Source: Candidatus Binatia bacterium
GTDB lineage: Bacteria; Vulcanimicrobiota; Vulcanimicrobiia; Vulcanimicrobiales; Vulcanimicrobiaceae
Length of the DNA: 64,000 bases
Direction: 5' to 3'
Assembly (NCBI GenBank): GCA_035544215.1
Contig: DATKHY010000003.1
Coordinates: 186,001-250,000, forward strand
The position numbers and the translations under genes were made by a program. The notes beneath the pieces are model-generated. The model made no database searches. It had not been told where the DNA came from and saw only the letters and a list, made by a program, of their open reading frames with translations. Positions 52,252 to 59,928 of the stretch are shown in pieces. Position 1 is the first letter of the stretch, and each line of letters begins with the position of its first letter.

Positions 52252-52693
52252 AGGCCCGCACGAGGCGCTCGATTCCCGCGCGATCCTCCTCGTCGAAGCG
52301 CGCGAGCATCGGGCTGTCGCAGTCGAAGACGCCCCAGAGGCGTTCGTCGCGCTCCAGCGGCACCACGATCTCCGAACGCGACGCCGTGTCGCAAACGATG
52401 TGATCCGTGAATGCGCCGACGTCATCGACGACGAGCGTTGCGCGCCGCGTCACGGCGGCGCCGCAGACTCCGCGACCCGCCGCGAGCCGCGTGCAGGCCG
52501 GTCGTCCGGCGAAGGGTCCGAGCACCAGCTCGCCGGATGGCGCGGCGAGATAGAAGCCGGCCCAGTTGACCTCGGGCAGCTCGTGATAGACGAACGCGGC
52601 GAAGTTGCCGGCGTTGGCGACGAAGTCGGTCTCGTCCGCGATCAGCTCGCGAACCTGGCGTTCGAGTTGGTCGTAATTCGGCGAACTCGTCAT
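52211..52693 (-). CDS. Free methionine-(R)-sulfoxide reductase (GAF domain)
   Basis: A 160-residue GAF-domain enzyme that reduces free methionine-R-sulfoxide in the cytoplasm. C67 (RPACTRLA), C77 (GRGVCGAAV) and C101 (DHIVCDTASRSEIVVP) have the same spacing, 10 and 24 residues, as C84/C94/C118 of the E. coli enzyme. The sequence VNWAGFYLA and GVFDCDSP also fit. Its four-base overlap with the upstream S51-like gene indicates coupling. Methionine repair under oxidative stress is the expected role. Confidence 0.93.
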   Translation of the reverse strand: MTSSPNYDQLERQVRELIADETDFVANAGNFAAFVYHELPEVNWAGFYLAAPSGELVLGPFAGRPACTRLAAGRGVCGAAVTRRATLVVDDVGAFTDHIVCDTASRSEIVVPLERDERLWGVFDCDSPMLARFDEEDRAGIERLVRAFNESVRPPEPPAR

Positions 52694-53697
52694 GGCGCAT
52701 ACGGATCGCGGCTATACATCGGCGATGCCGCGCCGTCGACCGTGACCGTATACCACGGATCCGCGGTCCGTTTATGCAGCAGATCGAAGTGCTCGCTGTC
52801 GCGGCGGACGTGCGAAACCGTAACGGTGTAACGCAGCGGTTGGCCTGCGTTCAAGCGCGGCCCATCCGCAGCGCGAACGAGATACGCTCCGCGGCCGCCC
52901 GGCGCATTGAACAGCGTCGCGGTGCCGTCGGGATCGACGACGACCGAGCTGGCCTGGTCGACGCCGAGCGCGAAGACGGCGCGCGCGTTCGGGAGCAGCC
53001 GATCCCATAGGATGCGGGCCAGGAATGCGACCGTGCGGCCGAAGCGATCGCGTACGACGAAGTGCGTGTCGGTGATCGTGTCGGTCAGCGCCGGCCATGC
53101 GAAAAGGCCGGTCGTAAAGCTGATGCGCGGCTCGAGCGGGCTCGCGACTGCGTCGCTCGTGTGCGTGTTGACGCCGAGCCGATCGCCGGCGACGCTGTCG
53201 TAGGCGACCGCCCCCTGGATGGCCAGCCCGGCGCTGCCGCCGCCGACGACTCCGCCCCGCGCGTAGAGGCGGCGTACCGCCCCCGCGAGCGCGCTGCCCT
53301 TCCACGCGACGTAGTGGGCCTGATCGCCGCCTGCGAAGTAGACGGCGTCGGCGCCATCGACGAACGGCGCGACGGCGTCGACCGCGTCGCGCGACGCGCA
53401 GGGCGGGATGAGTATCGTCTGCACCGATGCGAAGTTACCGTCGCGATAGAACGGCCGATCGTAGTTGTTGCGATCCGAAGCGCGGAGCACGACGACGTTC
53501 CCGCCGCGCAGCGTCGCGTCGCCGACCAGGCGCCGGTGCATCCAGCGCAGCGACGTGCTTGGCGCCTCGAGCGCACCGCCGCCGTCGAGCAGAAGGCCCG
53601 GCCCGTGCAGCCGTGCCGTCGCGATGTAATTCCCATAGCGCGGAAAGATCGTCACGGAGCAGGTCAGGGATGCGCCCAAAAGAACGCTCAGTATCAT
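52690..53697 (-). CDS. Cyanophycinase-like / peptidase S51-type exported protein
   Basis: A 335-residue protein related to cyanophycinases and dipeptidase E. AVYFAGGDQAHYVAWKGSAL is the substrate-loop motif and VVGGGSAGLAIQG holds the nucleophile Ser (S155 from this start) in the GxSAG elbow. LGVNTHTSDAV and FALGVDQASSVVVDPDGTAT are further family positions. An N-terminal hydrophobic segment (MILSVLLGASLTCSVTIF) suggests export. Two starts are possible: ATG at 53697, or ATG at 53730, which adds 11 residues. The first shares its CATG with the start of the divergent lipoprotein gene. Cyanophycin is not implied; extracellular peptide cleavage is more likely. Confidence 0.8.
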   Translation of the reverse strand: MILSVLLGASLTCSVTIFPRYGNYIATARLHGPGLLLDGGGALEAPSTSLRWMHRRLVGDATLRGGNVVVLRASDRNNYDRPFYRDGNFASVQTILIPPCASRDAVDAVAPFVDGADAVYFAGGDQAHYVAWKGSALAGAVRRLYARGGVVGGGSAGLAIQGAVAYDSVAGDRLGVNTHTSDAVASPLEPRISFTTGLFAWPALTDTITDTHFVVRDRFGRTVAFLARILWDRLLPNARAVFALGVDQASSVVVDPDGTATLFNAPGGRGAYLVRAADGPRLNAGQPLRYTVTVSHVRRDSEHFDLLHKRTADPWYTVTVDGAASPMYSRDPYAP

Positions 53698-54664
53698 GCG
53701 CACTGTTACGTTGATTCTTGCGGTTTCCATCCTGGCCGCGTGCGGGAGCGCGAACGTGCCGAGCGCGGTGCAGCCGCTCCGACTGAGCGGCGCAGGGCGC
53801 GTTTCGTCCGCGGTTCCGATGGTGGGCGGCTGTCAGATCTTTCCATCCAACAACCCGTGGAATACCGACATCTCGCAGTATCCGCTCGATCCGCTTTCGG
53901 ACGCGTACATCAAGGCGCTGCCCGGAAATCTGCACCCGGATTTCGGACAGGATCCGCACTACGGCATTCCGTTCAACATCGTTTCCAGCACGCAGAAGCG
54001 GGTGCCGGTCAAATTTCTGTACGGCTCCCAGAGCAATCCTGGACCCTATCCGATTCCGGAAAACGCGCAGATCGAGGGCGGCAAACACGCTACCGGCGAT
54101 CGGCACGTCCTCATCCTGCAGCAGGTGAAGTGTAAGCTCTACGAGATGTGGGACGCGTATCCGATCCACGACGGCAAGCGCTGGCGCGCGGGCTCGGGCG
54201 CGATCTTCCCCCTCCATACGAACAAGCTGCGCCCCAACGGCTGGACCTCTGCCGATGCTGCCGGTCTTCCGATCCTGCCCGCGCTGGTCAAGTGCGCCGA
54301 GGTGCAGTCCGGCACGATCGAGCACGCGTTGCGCGTCACGTTCAGCCAGACACAAGAAGGCTACATCCACCCGGCGACGCATTACGCGAGCGACAGCCGC
54401 GCGAAGACCCTTCCGCCGATGGGCCTCCGCATCCGCATGAAGGCGTCGTACGACATCTCGCACATCACGGGCCAAGCGCACGTCATCGCGGCGGCGATGA
54501 AGACGTACGGCATGCTCGTCGCCGACAACGGCTCGAACTGGTATTTCCAGGGCGAGGGCGGCCGGGCGTCGCGCTGCTGGAACGACAACGACCTCGATCA
54601 GCTCAAGAGCGTGCCAAACTCCGCGTTCGAGGTCGTGAAGACCGGACGGATCCTTCGGAAATAG
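53696..54664 (+). CDS. Conserved hypothetical lipoprotein
   Basis: A 322-residue lipoprotein: MRTVTLILAVSILAAC gives a clean signal and lipobox (Cys 16). The mature protein has the strongly patterned sequence FPSNNPWNTDISQYPLDP, LHPDFGQDPHYGIPFNIV, GPYPIPENAQIEGGKHATGD, RHVLILQQVKCKLYEMWDAY and RPNGWTSADAAGLPILPALV. I recognise this as a widespread conserved family of secreted bacterial proteins with no assigned function. The many His/Asp/Asn could form a catalytic or metal site. The ATG at 53696 overlaps the start of the divergent S51-like gene. Confidence 0.75.
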   Translation: MRTVTLILAVSILAACGSANVPSAVQPLRLSGAGRVSSAVPMVGGCQIFPSNNPWNTDISQYPLDPLSDAYIKALPGNLHPDFGQDPHYGIPFNIVSSTQKRVPVKFLYGSQSNPGPYPIPENAQIEGGKHATGDRHVLILQQVKCKLYEMWDAYPIHDGKRWRAGSGAIFPLHTNKLRPNGWTSADAAGLPILPALVKCAEVQSGTIEHALRVTFSQTQEGYIHPATHYASDSRAKTLPPMGLRIRMKASYDISHITGQAHVIAAAMKTYGMLVADNGSNWYFQGEGGRASRCWNDNDLDQLKSVPNSAFEVVKTGRILRK

Positions 54665-54677
54665 GTCTCGGCGCGCG

Positions 54678-55616
54678 TCAGCGCGTCTGCGCGATGCCTT
54701 GGACGCTGGACGTCTTGATCAGGCCGTTGTCGTAGCTGTACTCGTACGTAAACTCGGGATACGCGTAGACATCGACTGAGTCGTTCGCGTAATCGGTTAC
54801 CTGGATGTCCGTATTCCTCGCGTTGAACGCTCCGAACAGTGATGCCGCATGGAGCGTGAACGTTCCCGTATTGGTGCACGAGGCAGCGGCGGCGTCGCAC
54901 CGGTACGCGTACGCGTGGAAGAAGCGCGTCTGAATGGAGACGAGGTTGTCGTGTTTGTCGAAGATCAGACCGCCGGGAGTGTTTTGGTTGACGTAGCCGC
55001 TCACGGAGTGGCCAGGCATCGCTCCATTCTGCCAGACGATGAGCGAGATGCGTCCCTGCTGATTGTAAAACGATCCCCAGACGTTACCCTTGGAATCGAC
55101 CGCGGCGGTTTCGAGCTGGAGGATCGAGGGATCGGTGAGCTCCCCCGAGCAGCCCTTGCGCGTGCAAACTGCGACGTGTTGCGAGCCGACCGCATAGATC
55201 GTGCTGCCATGCAGCGCGACGTCGCCGTCGGATCCGTACGGATCGATAAAGGAGGCGACGAGGTTGCCGCAATTCGGGCCGTACACGTTTACCGCGCCGC
55301 TCTGCACGTTGGCGAGGTAGAGATTCCCGGCGGGATCCGCGGCAATATCGGTGTCCACAAACTTCTGATTGCCGATCGAACACGATGGCGCTTTATTCTT
55401 GCGATTTTGCGTGCCGAATTCGAAGACGATTCCGTCGGCCGCGCCGTTGGCCTGGGCGACGTAAACGCCGACCCGAGCCGCCGGCGGGGCCTCGCGCCAC
55501 CAGGCCGGGTGCACCCCCGAAGGTGCGATTCCGGACGCGCCGGTTGCACAGGCGGCGAGCAGGGTGGTACCGATCAGAATGGCCGAAAATCGGCCCGTCA
55601 CAAGTCGAAATTTCAT
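54678..55616 (-). CDS. Beta-propeller lipoprotein
   Basis: A 312-residue lipoprotein. The signal MKFRLVTGRFSAILIGTTLL ends at lipobox LAAC. Propeller repeats follow: VGVYVAQANGAADGIVFEFG, DIAADPAGNLYLANVQSGAV, AAVDSKGNVWGSFYNQQGRI, GLIFDKHDNLVSIQTRF, with paired Cys in several blades. It belongs to the propeller-lipoprotein set of this window. Convergent with the upstream conserved lipoprotein (13-base gap). Function unknown, possibly ligand binding at the surface. Confidence 0.8.
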   Translation of the reverse strand: MKFRLVTGRFSAILIGTTLLAACATGASGIAPSGVHPAWWREAPPAARVGVYVAQANGAADGIVFEFGTQNRKNKAPSCSIGNQKFVDTDIAADPAGNLYLANVQSGAVNVYGPNCGNLVASFIDPYGSDGDVALHGSTIYAVGSQHVAVCTRKGCSGELTDPSILQLETAAVDSKGNVWGSFYNQQGRISLIVWQNGAMPGHSVSGYVNQNTPGGLIFDKHDNLVSIQTRFFHAYAYRCDAAAASCTNTGTFTLHAASLFGAFNARNTDIQVTDYANDSVDVYAYPEFTYEYSYDNGLIKTSSVQGIAQTR

Positions 55617-55799
55617 GTTCTATCAACTTGCATATAGAGCTCCTGGATGAAAAATGTCTGAATCGGTGGTACGAACGTACCGAATGCGAGCGAGTTCGTT
55701 AGCCAGACAGGCCATTTAACTTGCGTTAAGGCCGCGTTGGCGGACCCATGGTATCGGTAATGCATCGCAATGATGAAGGTAATCGCGCGCCCCTTTGAA

Positions 55800-55805
55800 T
55801 ATAAT
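55800..55805 (+). promoter_or_regulatory. Perfect TATAAT box upstream of the small membrane protein gene
   Basis: TATAAT at 55800-55805 lies 49 bases before the next ATG in an AT-richer stretch. No good -35 hexamer is seen at 16-18 bases upstream, so this is a partial promoter match only. The rest of 55617-55853 shows no gene. Confidence 0.35.
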
Positions 55806-55853
55806 TAGGCCCTGAAGCAACCCACCATGTAAACTTCGACGGAGCAATCGTTG

Positions 55854-56177
55854 ATGGATCAGATCACCGAAGGCGATGGCTTGCATTCGAGCTCCTGGTT
55901 TAAACGTGGCGCTGCCAAGCTAACGCTAGGCGTAGGCCTCCTGGGGTTCGCGGCCTTCTGTGCGCTCGCAATTCAAGTCTTCGCTAGGTACCAGTATGTC
56001 GTCGATAACGGAACAGTGTGGCGCATCGACCGGATCACGCAGCAGGCATGCCGCGTGGTTCAAAAGCGCGTGAATTGTGCCGCGCCGGTGCACAGCGGCA
56101 GCACAAGCACGAGCATCAGCGTCAGTCCCAGCATGAGCACGAGCTCGCATCTGTTTGTCCTAAAGAAGAAGACCTGA
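55854..56177 (+). CDS. Small single-pass membrane protein
   Basis: A 107-residue protein with a short N-terminal cytoplasmic part (MDQITEGDGLHSSSWFKRGA), one membrane helix (about 27-47: LTLGVGLLGFAAFCALAIQV) and a segment around RYQYVVDNGTVWRIDRITQQ. Two Cys follow (QACRVVQKRVNCAAP), then a Ser-rich tail (STSTSISVSPSMSTSS) ending LKKKT. GGAG lies nine bases before the ATG; a TTG one codon earlier is also possible. The 'vdnGtvwriDritG.' pattern occurs in small envelope proteins of unknown role. It abuts the 3' end of the oxidase pseudogene. Confidence 0.6.
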   Translation: MDQITEGDGLHSSSWFKRGAAKLTLGVGLLGFAAFCALAIQVFARYQYVVDNGTVWRIDRITQQACRVVQKRVNCAAPVHSGSTSTSISVSPSMSTSSHLFVLKKKT

Positions 56178-56180
56178 GGA

Positions 56181-57089
56181 TCATATTCTAGCCCGATGCC
56201 GTACTTTGCGGCGATTCGGGATCGTGGCGCCGCGTGGGTCGCGGCGCCAGGCGCCGTGGACCGTGCTTTTGGGATCGGTCAGGACGTGGCAATGAAAGAC
56301 CGTCTTGCCGGTCCACTGCACGAAACGAACCCATATCGTTAGGGTCCCGTTGACGCCGTTTCGCTTCGGCGGAATCGCGAAGGTGTCCCAAATTTCGACT
56401 GGGGGTCTCGGCTTGCCGTTCGGTAACCAGCTGAAACGAGTTTTCGTGCAGGTGGAACGGATGCACGTCGTCGGTCTCGTTCACGATGCACCACTGCTCG
56501 CACGTCCCGACTTGGGGCCGCGTCGGACACTCCATCTCTTGATACAGCTTCCTATTGATCGTGAAGCTCGAAACCGCTTAGCAAGTCGCGCCGCGTGCCC
56601 TGGCCGAACACGAATTTGCGTCGTGCGACGATGTCTGTGTCCTCGATAATCGGATATTCGCGGTGCGGCTTGGGCAGCTTGGGGATGCCCGCGTTCATGG
56701 GAGTGCCGCGCACGTGGAATCTTGCGATATCGAATTTGCCGCCGGCTCACGGGAAGATGTCGCGCGTGTCGAGCGACGACAGGGTATAGGATTTCTCCGT
56801 CTTCGGCGCTCGCAGGAGCAACTCGATGCGGTTTCCCGTATCAGGTCGAATCGTCGCGTCCATGGCTTCCATGGAATCCCGCGGATTCGGAAGCAAGACG
56901 GAGTGCTCGGGCGGACGGGCGGGCGGTTAGGCGGAAAACGGTTGATGATGCGGCTTAGCACGTCACCGGGACGCGTCTCGAGGATCGGCCCGGTTCCACT
57001 GGAGTTGGAGGAGCAGGAGTCGGTCACGAGGGCGTGCCGTCGATGACGCTAGCGGAAACGCCCGTCACAATAAACTGACGTCGATTCAT
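56181..57089 (-). pseudogene. Degraded Tat-exported multicopper oxidase
   Basis: Reading the minus strand, ATG at 57089 opens a twin-arginine leader (MNRRQFIVTGVSAS) but hits TGA within 22 codons. Multicopper-oxidase fragments then appear in shifting frames: GPILETRPGDVLSRIINRFP (cupredoxin 1), IRPDTGNRIELLLRAPKTEK and FDIARFHVRGTP (domain 2) with an in-frame TGA between them. These are followed by KFVFGQGTRRDLLSG, a frameshift, FTINRKLYQE and the copper-site CEQWCIVNETDDVHPFHLHE. After another frameshift comes VRFVQWTGKTVFHCHVLTDP (HCH copper site). About 300 codons' worth remains of the usual 450 or more, and the first HxH copper motif is missing. It is not translatable as one protein. The parent would oxidise metal ions or phenolics outside the cytoplasm. 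Confidence 0.85.
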
Positions 57090-57150
57090 AGCAATATTGC
57101 GCTCGTTCGCTACGCGGAAGGCGCGTGCTTGGCCCAACTGGCCATAACAG

Positions 57151-57185
57151 AAGGACCGCTCGGTACGCGAGCGGCCCTGCCCGTT
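57151..57185. terminator. Terminator-like hairpin upstream of the oxidase remnant
   Basis: CCGCTCG at 57154-57160 pairs with CGAGCGG at 57166-57172 around a five-base loop. On the plus strand it is followed by CCCTGCCCGTTTT, on the minus strand by CCTTCTGTT. It lies in the 122-base gap between the oxidase remnant and the next hypothetical gene and could end transcription of the latter. Confidence 0.4.
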
Positions 57186-57211
57186 TTGCCGAGTGGCGGC
57201 GACCCGTTAGC

Positions 57212-57673
57212 CTAGGAAAATCCTATGCCGTAGGGGGCGGTAACCCTAAAGCGATGGCACGCGCATATTCCCACAATCTGCTCATGGCTCAGGCGGCGAA
57301 ACGTTTTGTTGCCGTAAACGAAGGGCTCGCCGGCTTCGGTTGCATCGTAACAAGCCTGAGCCCCAGCGTTTAAAGGCGCGCGCCTCTGTAAGACTTGATT
57401 CTTTAGGTTGACCCGGTACGCGCCGTCTCTGCCGAACAGAAAAATGTCACCGCGGAGGTTGGCATACCCGCCGAAGACAGGTTCGGACCGATCGGACGAG
57501 TCGGCGCTTTTGGTATCGGCTCTTATTACCAGGGCAGCGACCGGCAATGTAATCTGGACCACGACGGTATCAACGGCAACACCGCTGAAAAGGTTGCGCT
57601 GCTCAGGCTTTTTGTGAGAGAATCTGCTGCCGATAGGGAGTCCGTCTCGCGTTTTATTGAGGAGTATTTTCAT
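57212..57673 (-). CDS. Hypothetical protein in accessory region
   Basis: A 153-residue frame from ATG at 57673. The sequence is protein-like ([72 protein letters not shown]), suggesting a beta-rich domain, but I do not recognise a family. No ribosome-binding site is seen, and the start lies inside the N-terminal extension of the divergent infA frame. A competing plus-strand frame (about 57405-57776, [20 protein letters not shown] onward) has no start codon. The region may therefore be degraded on either strand. Confidence 0.4.
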   Translation of the reverse strand: MKILLNKTRDGLPIGSRFSHKKPEQRNLFSGVAVDTVVVQITLPVAALVIRADTKSADSSDRSEPVFGGYANLRGDIFLFGRDGAYRVNLKNQVLQRRAPLNAGAQACYDATEAGEPFVYGNKTFRRLSHEQIVGICACHRFRVTAPYGIGFS

Positions 57674-57977
57674 CGCCAATCGCAATCGAAGGTCGAGAAC
57701 CAAACCGCGCCCGGTCAAGACCCGCCCCACGCAAGTCGCCAAAGAAGCACCCCTAGAAGTCGTAGGAAGCATTAAACAGGTCTTTCCGAGCGCAACCTTC
57801 TCGGTCGAACTTGGCAACGGTCACGTAATCCTGGCCCATATCGCGGGGCGTTTGCGCCGGCATCGCATCAGGATTCTTCCTGGGGACCGTGTAGACGTCG
57901 AGCTTTCGCCATACGACTTAACGAAGGGTCGCATCGTGTATCGCTACCGCGCGGGTGAGGAGCGCAAAGCCGTATAG
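57657..57977 (+). CDS. infA: Translation initiation factor IF-1, N-terminally extended
   Basis: The C-terminal 73 residues are a complete IF-1 OB fold: [25 protein letters not shown]-like [40 protein letters not shown] and IVYRYR. IF-1 binds the ribosomal A site and helps IF-2 and IF-3. Normal IF-1 starts MAKE; here the matching position reads VAKE with a GTC codon, which is not a start. The only in-frame start is TTG at 57657, adding a basic 26-residue leader ([17 protein letters not shown]). It may be an extended paralogue, a gene using an unusual start, or a decaying copy. It is not beside rpmJ/rpsM as usual. Confidence 0.7.
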   Translation: MRSIFIANRNRRSRTKPRPVKTRPTQVAKEAPLEVVGSIKQVFPSATFSVELGNGHVILAHIAGRLRRHRIRILPGDRVDVELSPYDLTKGRIVYRYRAGEERKAV

Positions 57978-57979
57978 AA

Positions 57980-59110
57980 CTATCCGGGCCGTTGAGCGGC
58001 AGGTTCGCACATTTGGCCGCACCACGCTTCGATTTGTGCTCGGATCTGATCTCGAATCATCCTGGTTTTCGCAAGGCGCTCATCCCACGTGCCCTCAAGC
58101 GCTGCAGGATCGGGAAAGCTCCAATGCAGATGCCGAGCTGCGCCGGGGAATATCGGGCAGCGCTCGGCGCTCGTCTCGTCGCAGACGGTAACGACGTACG
58201 AATAACGGCTCCCACGTGCGAAGAGGTCGAAGGCGCTCTTGCTGGTCTGGCTCGAAATGTCGATGCCGACCTCGTGCATCGCTAGCACGGCTAAGGGATT
58301 CAGCGTGCCGGCCTCTAGCCCGGCGCTTTCCGCGACGAAATCGTCGGGGCACTGTTTGTTGAGAAAGGCCTCCGCCATCTGGCTGCGTGCCGAATTGTGA
58401 ACGCAAACGAATAGCACCGACCTCTTCATGTTGCGGCTCCTGGCAGGTTTGTAGGGAGGCAATAACCACGCGAAAACGGCCGTAGCCGCCAGCGCCCCCG
58501 CAAGCTGAGCGATGATGAAAGCGGGAACGTCCGCTGGCGCAATGCCGGCGAACGTGTCGCTCAGCGACCGGCCAATCGCGACCGCGGGATTAGCGAACGA
58601 TGTCGACGACGTAAACCAATACGCGCCAACAATGTATCCTGCGACCGCGAAAGCGGTGAGATTCGATCGGTAGAGCGTACATCCCGAGATCGTCGCGAGA
58701 AGACCGAACGTAGCAACGAACTCACTCAAAACGATTGGCCAGCCATGGCGCGCGTGGTGCGATACGAAGAGGGCCGGCTCGCCAAACATGACGTTTGCCA
58801 AGGCGACCCCGACGATGGCTCCGGCGACCTGAGCGGCGATGTACGACGGGACGTCGCTCCATGCCAATCGTGCACGCAGGGCGGCGGCGATTGTTACGGC
58901 GGGATTGAAATGCGCTCCGGAAATCGGTTCCAGCGCCAGAATGATTGCGACCAAAACGCCGCCAGTCGCGAGAGCGTTCGCAAGCAGCGCAATCGCAGTG
59001 TTCCCGCCCGCCAACCGTTGCGCCATAATGCCGGAGCCAACGATTGCGGCAAGGAGAAGCATCGTGCCGGCGCACTCAGCGCCCGCTCGCCGCAGGAGGC
59101 TCAGCTGCAT
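57980..59110 (-). CDS. Aquaporin-arsenate reductase fusion
   Basis: One 376-residue frame joins two proteins. Residues about 8-220 are a MIP/aquaglyceroporin with NPA boxes at 69-71 (HFNPAVTIA) and 174-176 (FANPAVAIG), the selectivity-filter Arg at R181 and six hydrophobic helices. Residues about 230-370 are a low-molecular-weight-phosphatase-type arsenate reductase: P-loop C236-x5-R242 ([10 protein letters not shown]), resolving Cys C310 and C318 ([10 protein letters not shown]) as in thioredoxin-coupled ArsC, and the general-acid Asp in SFPDPA. The enzyme would turn arsenate into arsenite, and the channel would let it leave. Such channel-enzyme fusions are known in some actinobacteria. An internal ATG (NMKRSVLF) could give free reductase. 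No arsR adjacent. Confidence 0.9.
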   Translation of the reverse strand: MQLSLLRRAGAECAGTMLLLAAIVGSGIMAQRLAGGNTAIALLANALATGGVLVAIILALEPISGAHFNPAVTIAAALRARLAWSDVPSYIAAQVAGAIVGVALANVMFGEPALFVSHHARHGWPIVLSEFVATFGLLATISGCTLYRSNLTAFAVAGYIVGAYWFTSSTSFANPAVAIGRSLSDTFAGIAPADVPAFIIAQLAGALAATAVFAWLLPPYKPARSRNMKRSVLFVCVHNSARSQMAEAFLNKQCPDDFVAESAGLEAGTLNPLAVLAMHEVGIDISSQTSKSAFDLFARGSRYSYVVTVCDETSAERCPIFPGAARHLHWSFPDPAALEGTWDERLAKTRMIRDQIRAQIEAWCGQMCEPAAQRPG

Positions 59111-59191
59111 GCCGGGCTGTTCGGAATCGCCATGGATCTTCCGCCGTCCACGTCTTATAGCGCTGCTGGCTATCCGGGTCACGGCGCAGAA

Positions 59192-59231
59192 GAAGGGGGC
59201 CGGTGAACTGCCGCCGGCCCCCTTCGTTTTT
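59192..59231. terminator. Strong terminator-like hairpin
   Basis: A perfect 12-base-pair stem: GAAGGGGGCCGG at 59192-59203 with CCGGCCCCCTTC at 59214-59225, followed on the plus strand by GTTTTT. It lies between the aquaporin-ArsC start and the 3' end of the minus-strand lipoprotein gene, so on the minus strand it would end that lipoprotein transcript, where the tail is the weaker TTCTTC. Confidence 0.65.
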
Positions 59232-59248
59232 GTCTACGAACGAGTCCG

Positions 59249-59704
59249 TTAGACGCCGTTCGTGATGCTCAGATCGGCGGTACCGACCGTCTTTCCGCGC
59301 TTGTTTTGGAAAGAAAATACTGCAGTGCACGTACCCGTCGTCGCACCCGCCGTTACAATCCACTGATCGCCTGATCCCGGCGTAACCGTCGCAATGCCAG
59401 ACGCGCCTCCACAGTTATCGGACTCCGTGAAAGTGCCTTTTTTGCTCTCGCGAGCGTTGACGGTCACGGTGATCGGCCCCGGGTTCGAAGCTGTAAGGTC
59501 GACGGTGCAGGGGTCGACGTCGACCACGACGGCGCCATGGTGCCGGCAAGAATGCGCCGGCGTCATACCAAGCGTCGGGCTCAGTTGCGTCGCCCCGGTC
59601 GGTGTGACAGCGGACGATCCACTACAGCCGCTAATGATGAATGCGGCGGCGACGGCTCCAGCCAGGCCGAGCAGATACCGTGCCGATGTTGAGAATTTAG
59701 CCAC
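59249..59704 (-). CDS. Small exported lipoprotein with Ig-like pattern
   Basis: A 151-residue lipoprotein. The signal (MAKFSTSARYLLGLAGAVAA) ends at lipobox ISGC. The mature part shows a single beta-sandwich-like unit: CTVDLTASNPGPITVTVNAR, KGTFTESDNCGGASGIATVT, QWIVTAGATTGTCTAVFSF, ending TVGTADLSITNGV. The 'gtft.sdnC.giatvtp..g....vtag..GtCt..f.d..g....v.v.vtt' pattern is common in exported lipoproteins of unknown role. GTG at 59704 has an excellent AGGAGG ribosome-binding site about nine bases upstream. Confidence 0.75.
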   Translation of the reverse strand: MAKFSTSARYLLGLAGAVAAAFIISGCSGSSAVTPTGATQLSPTLGMTPAHSCRHHGAVVVDVDPCTVDLTASNPGPITVTVNARESKKGTFTESDNCGGASGIATVTPGSGDQWIVTAGATTGTCTAVFSFQNKRGKTVGTADLSITNGV

Positions 59705-59928
59705 TGAGTTGTTCCTCCTGGAAGTAAATTTGGGAAATCATTGCCGGCGTGGTCCCGTGGATCCACTCCGGCCCTGGCGGAATCATAGCACCGGGCCAAT
59801 TCCCAGAACATCATACGGTCGCGACCGTATCACTAAGTGTAGCTAATACAGTGGAATCGGATGCTCGGCAAGGCCACCAAACCTTCATGGCCGAAGGCGA
59901 TGGAGGCTGCTCCCGAGGAGGCATTCGC

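Noticed and set aside
57125-57373. 82-codon plus-strand frame before the IF-1 gene
   Set aside because: It begins across the hairpin at 57151, lacks a ribosome-binding site and overlaps a better minus-strand candidate.
57405-57776. Plus-strand frame reading [20 protein letters not shown] onward
   Set aside because: It looks protein-like but has no ATG, GTG or TTG after its upstream stop and overlaps two other candidate genes; kept only as a remark.
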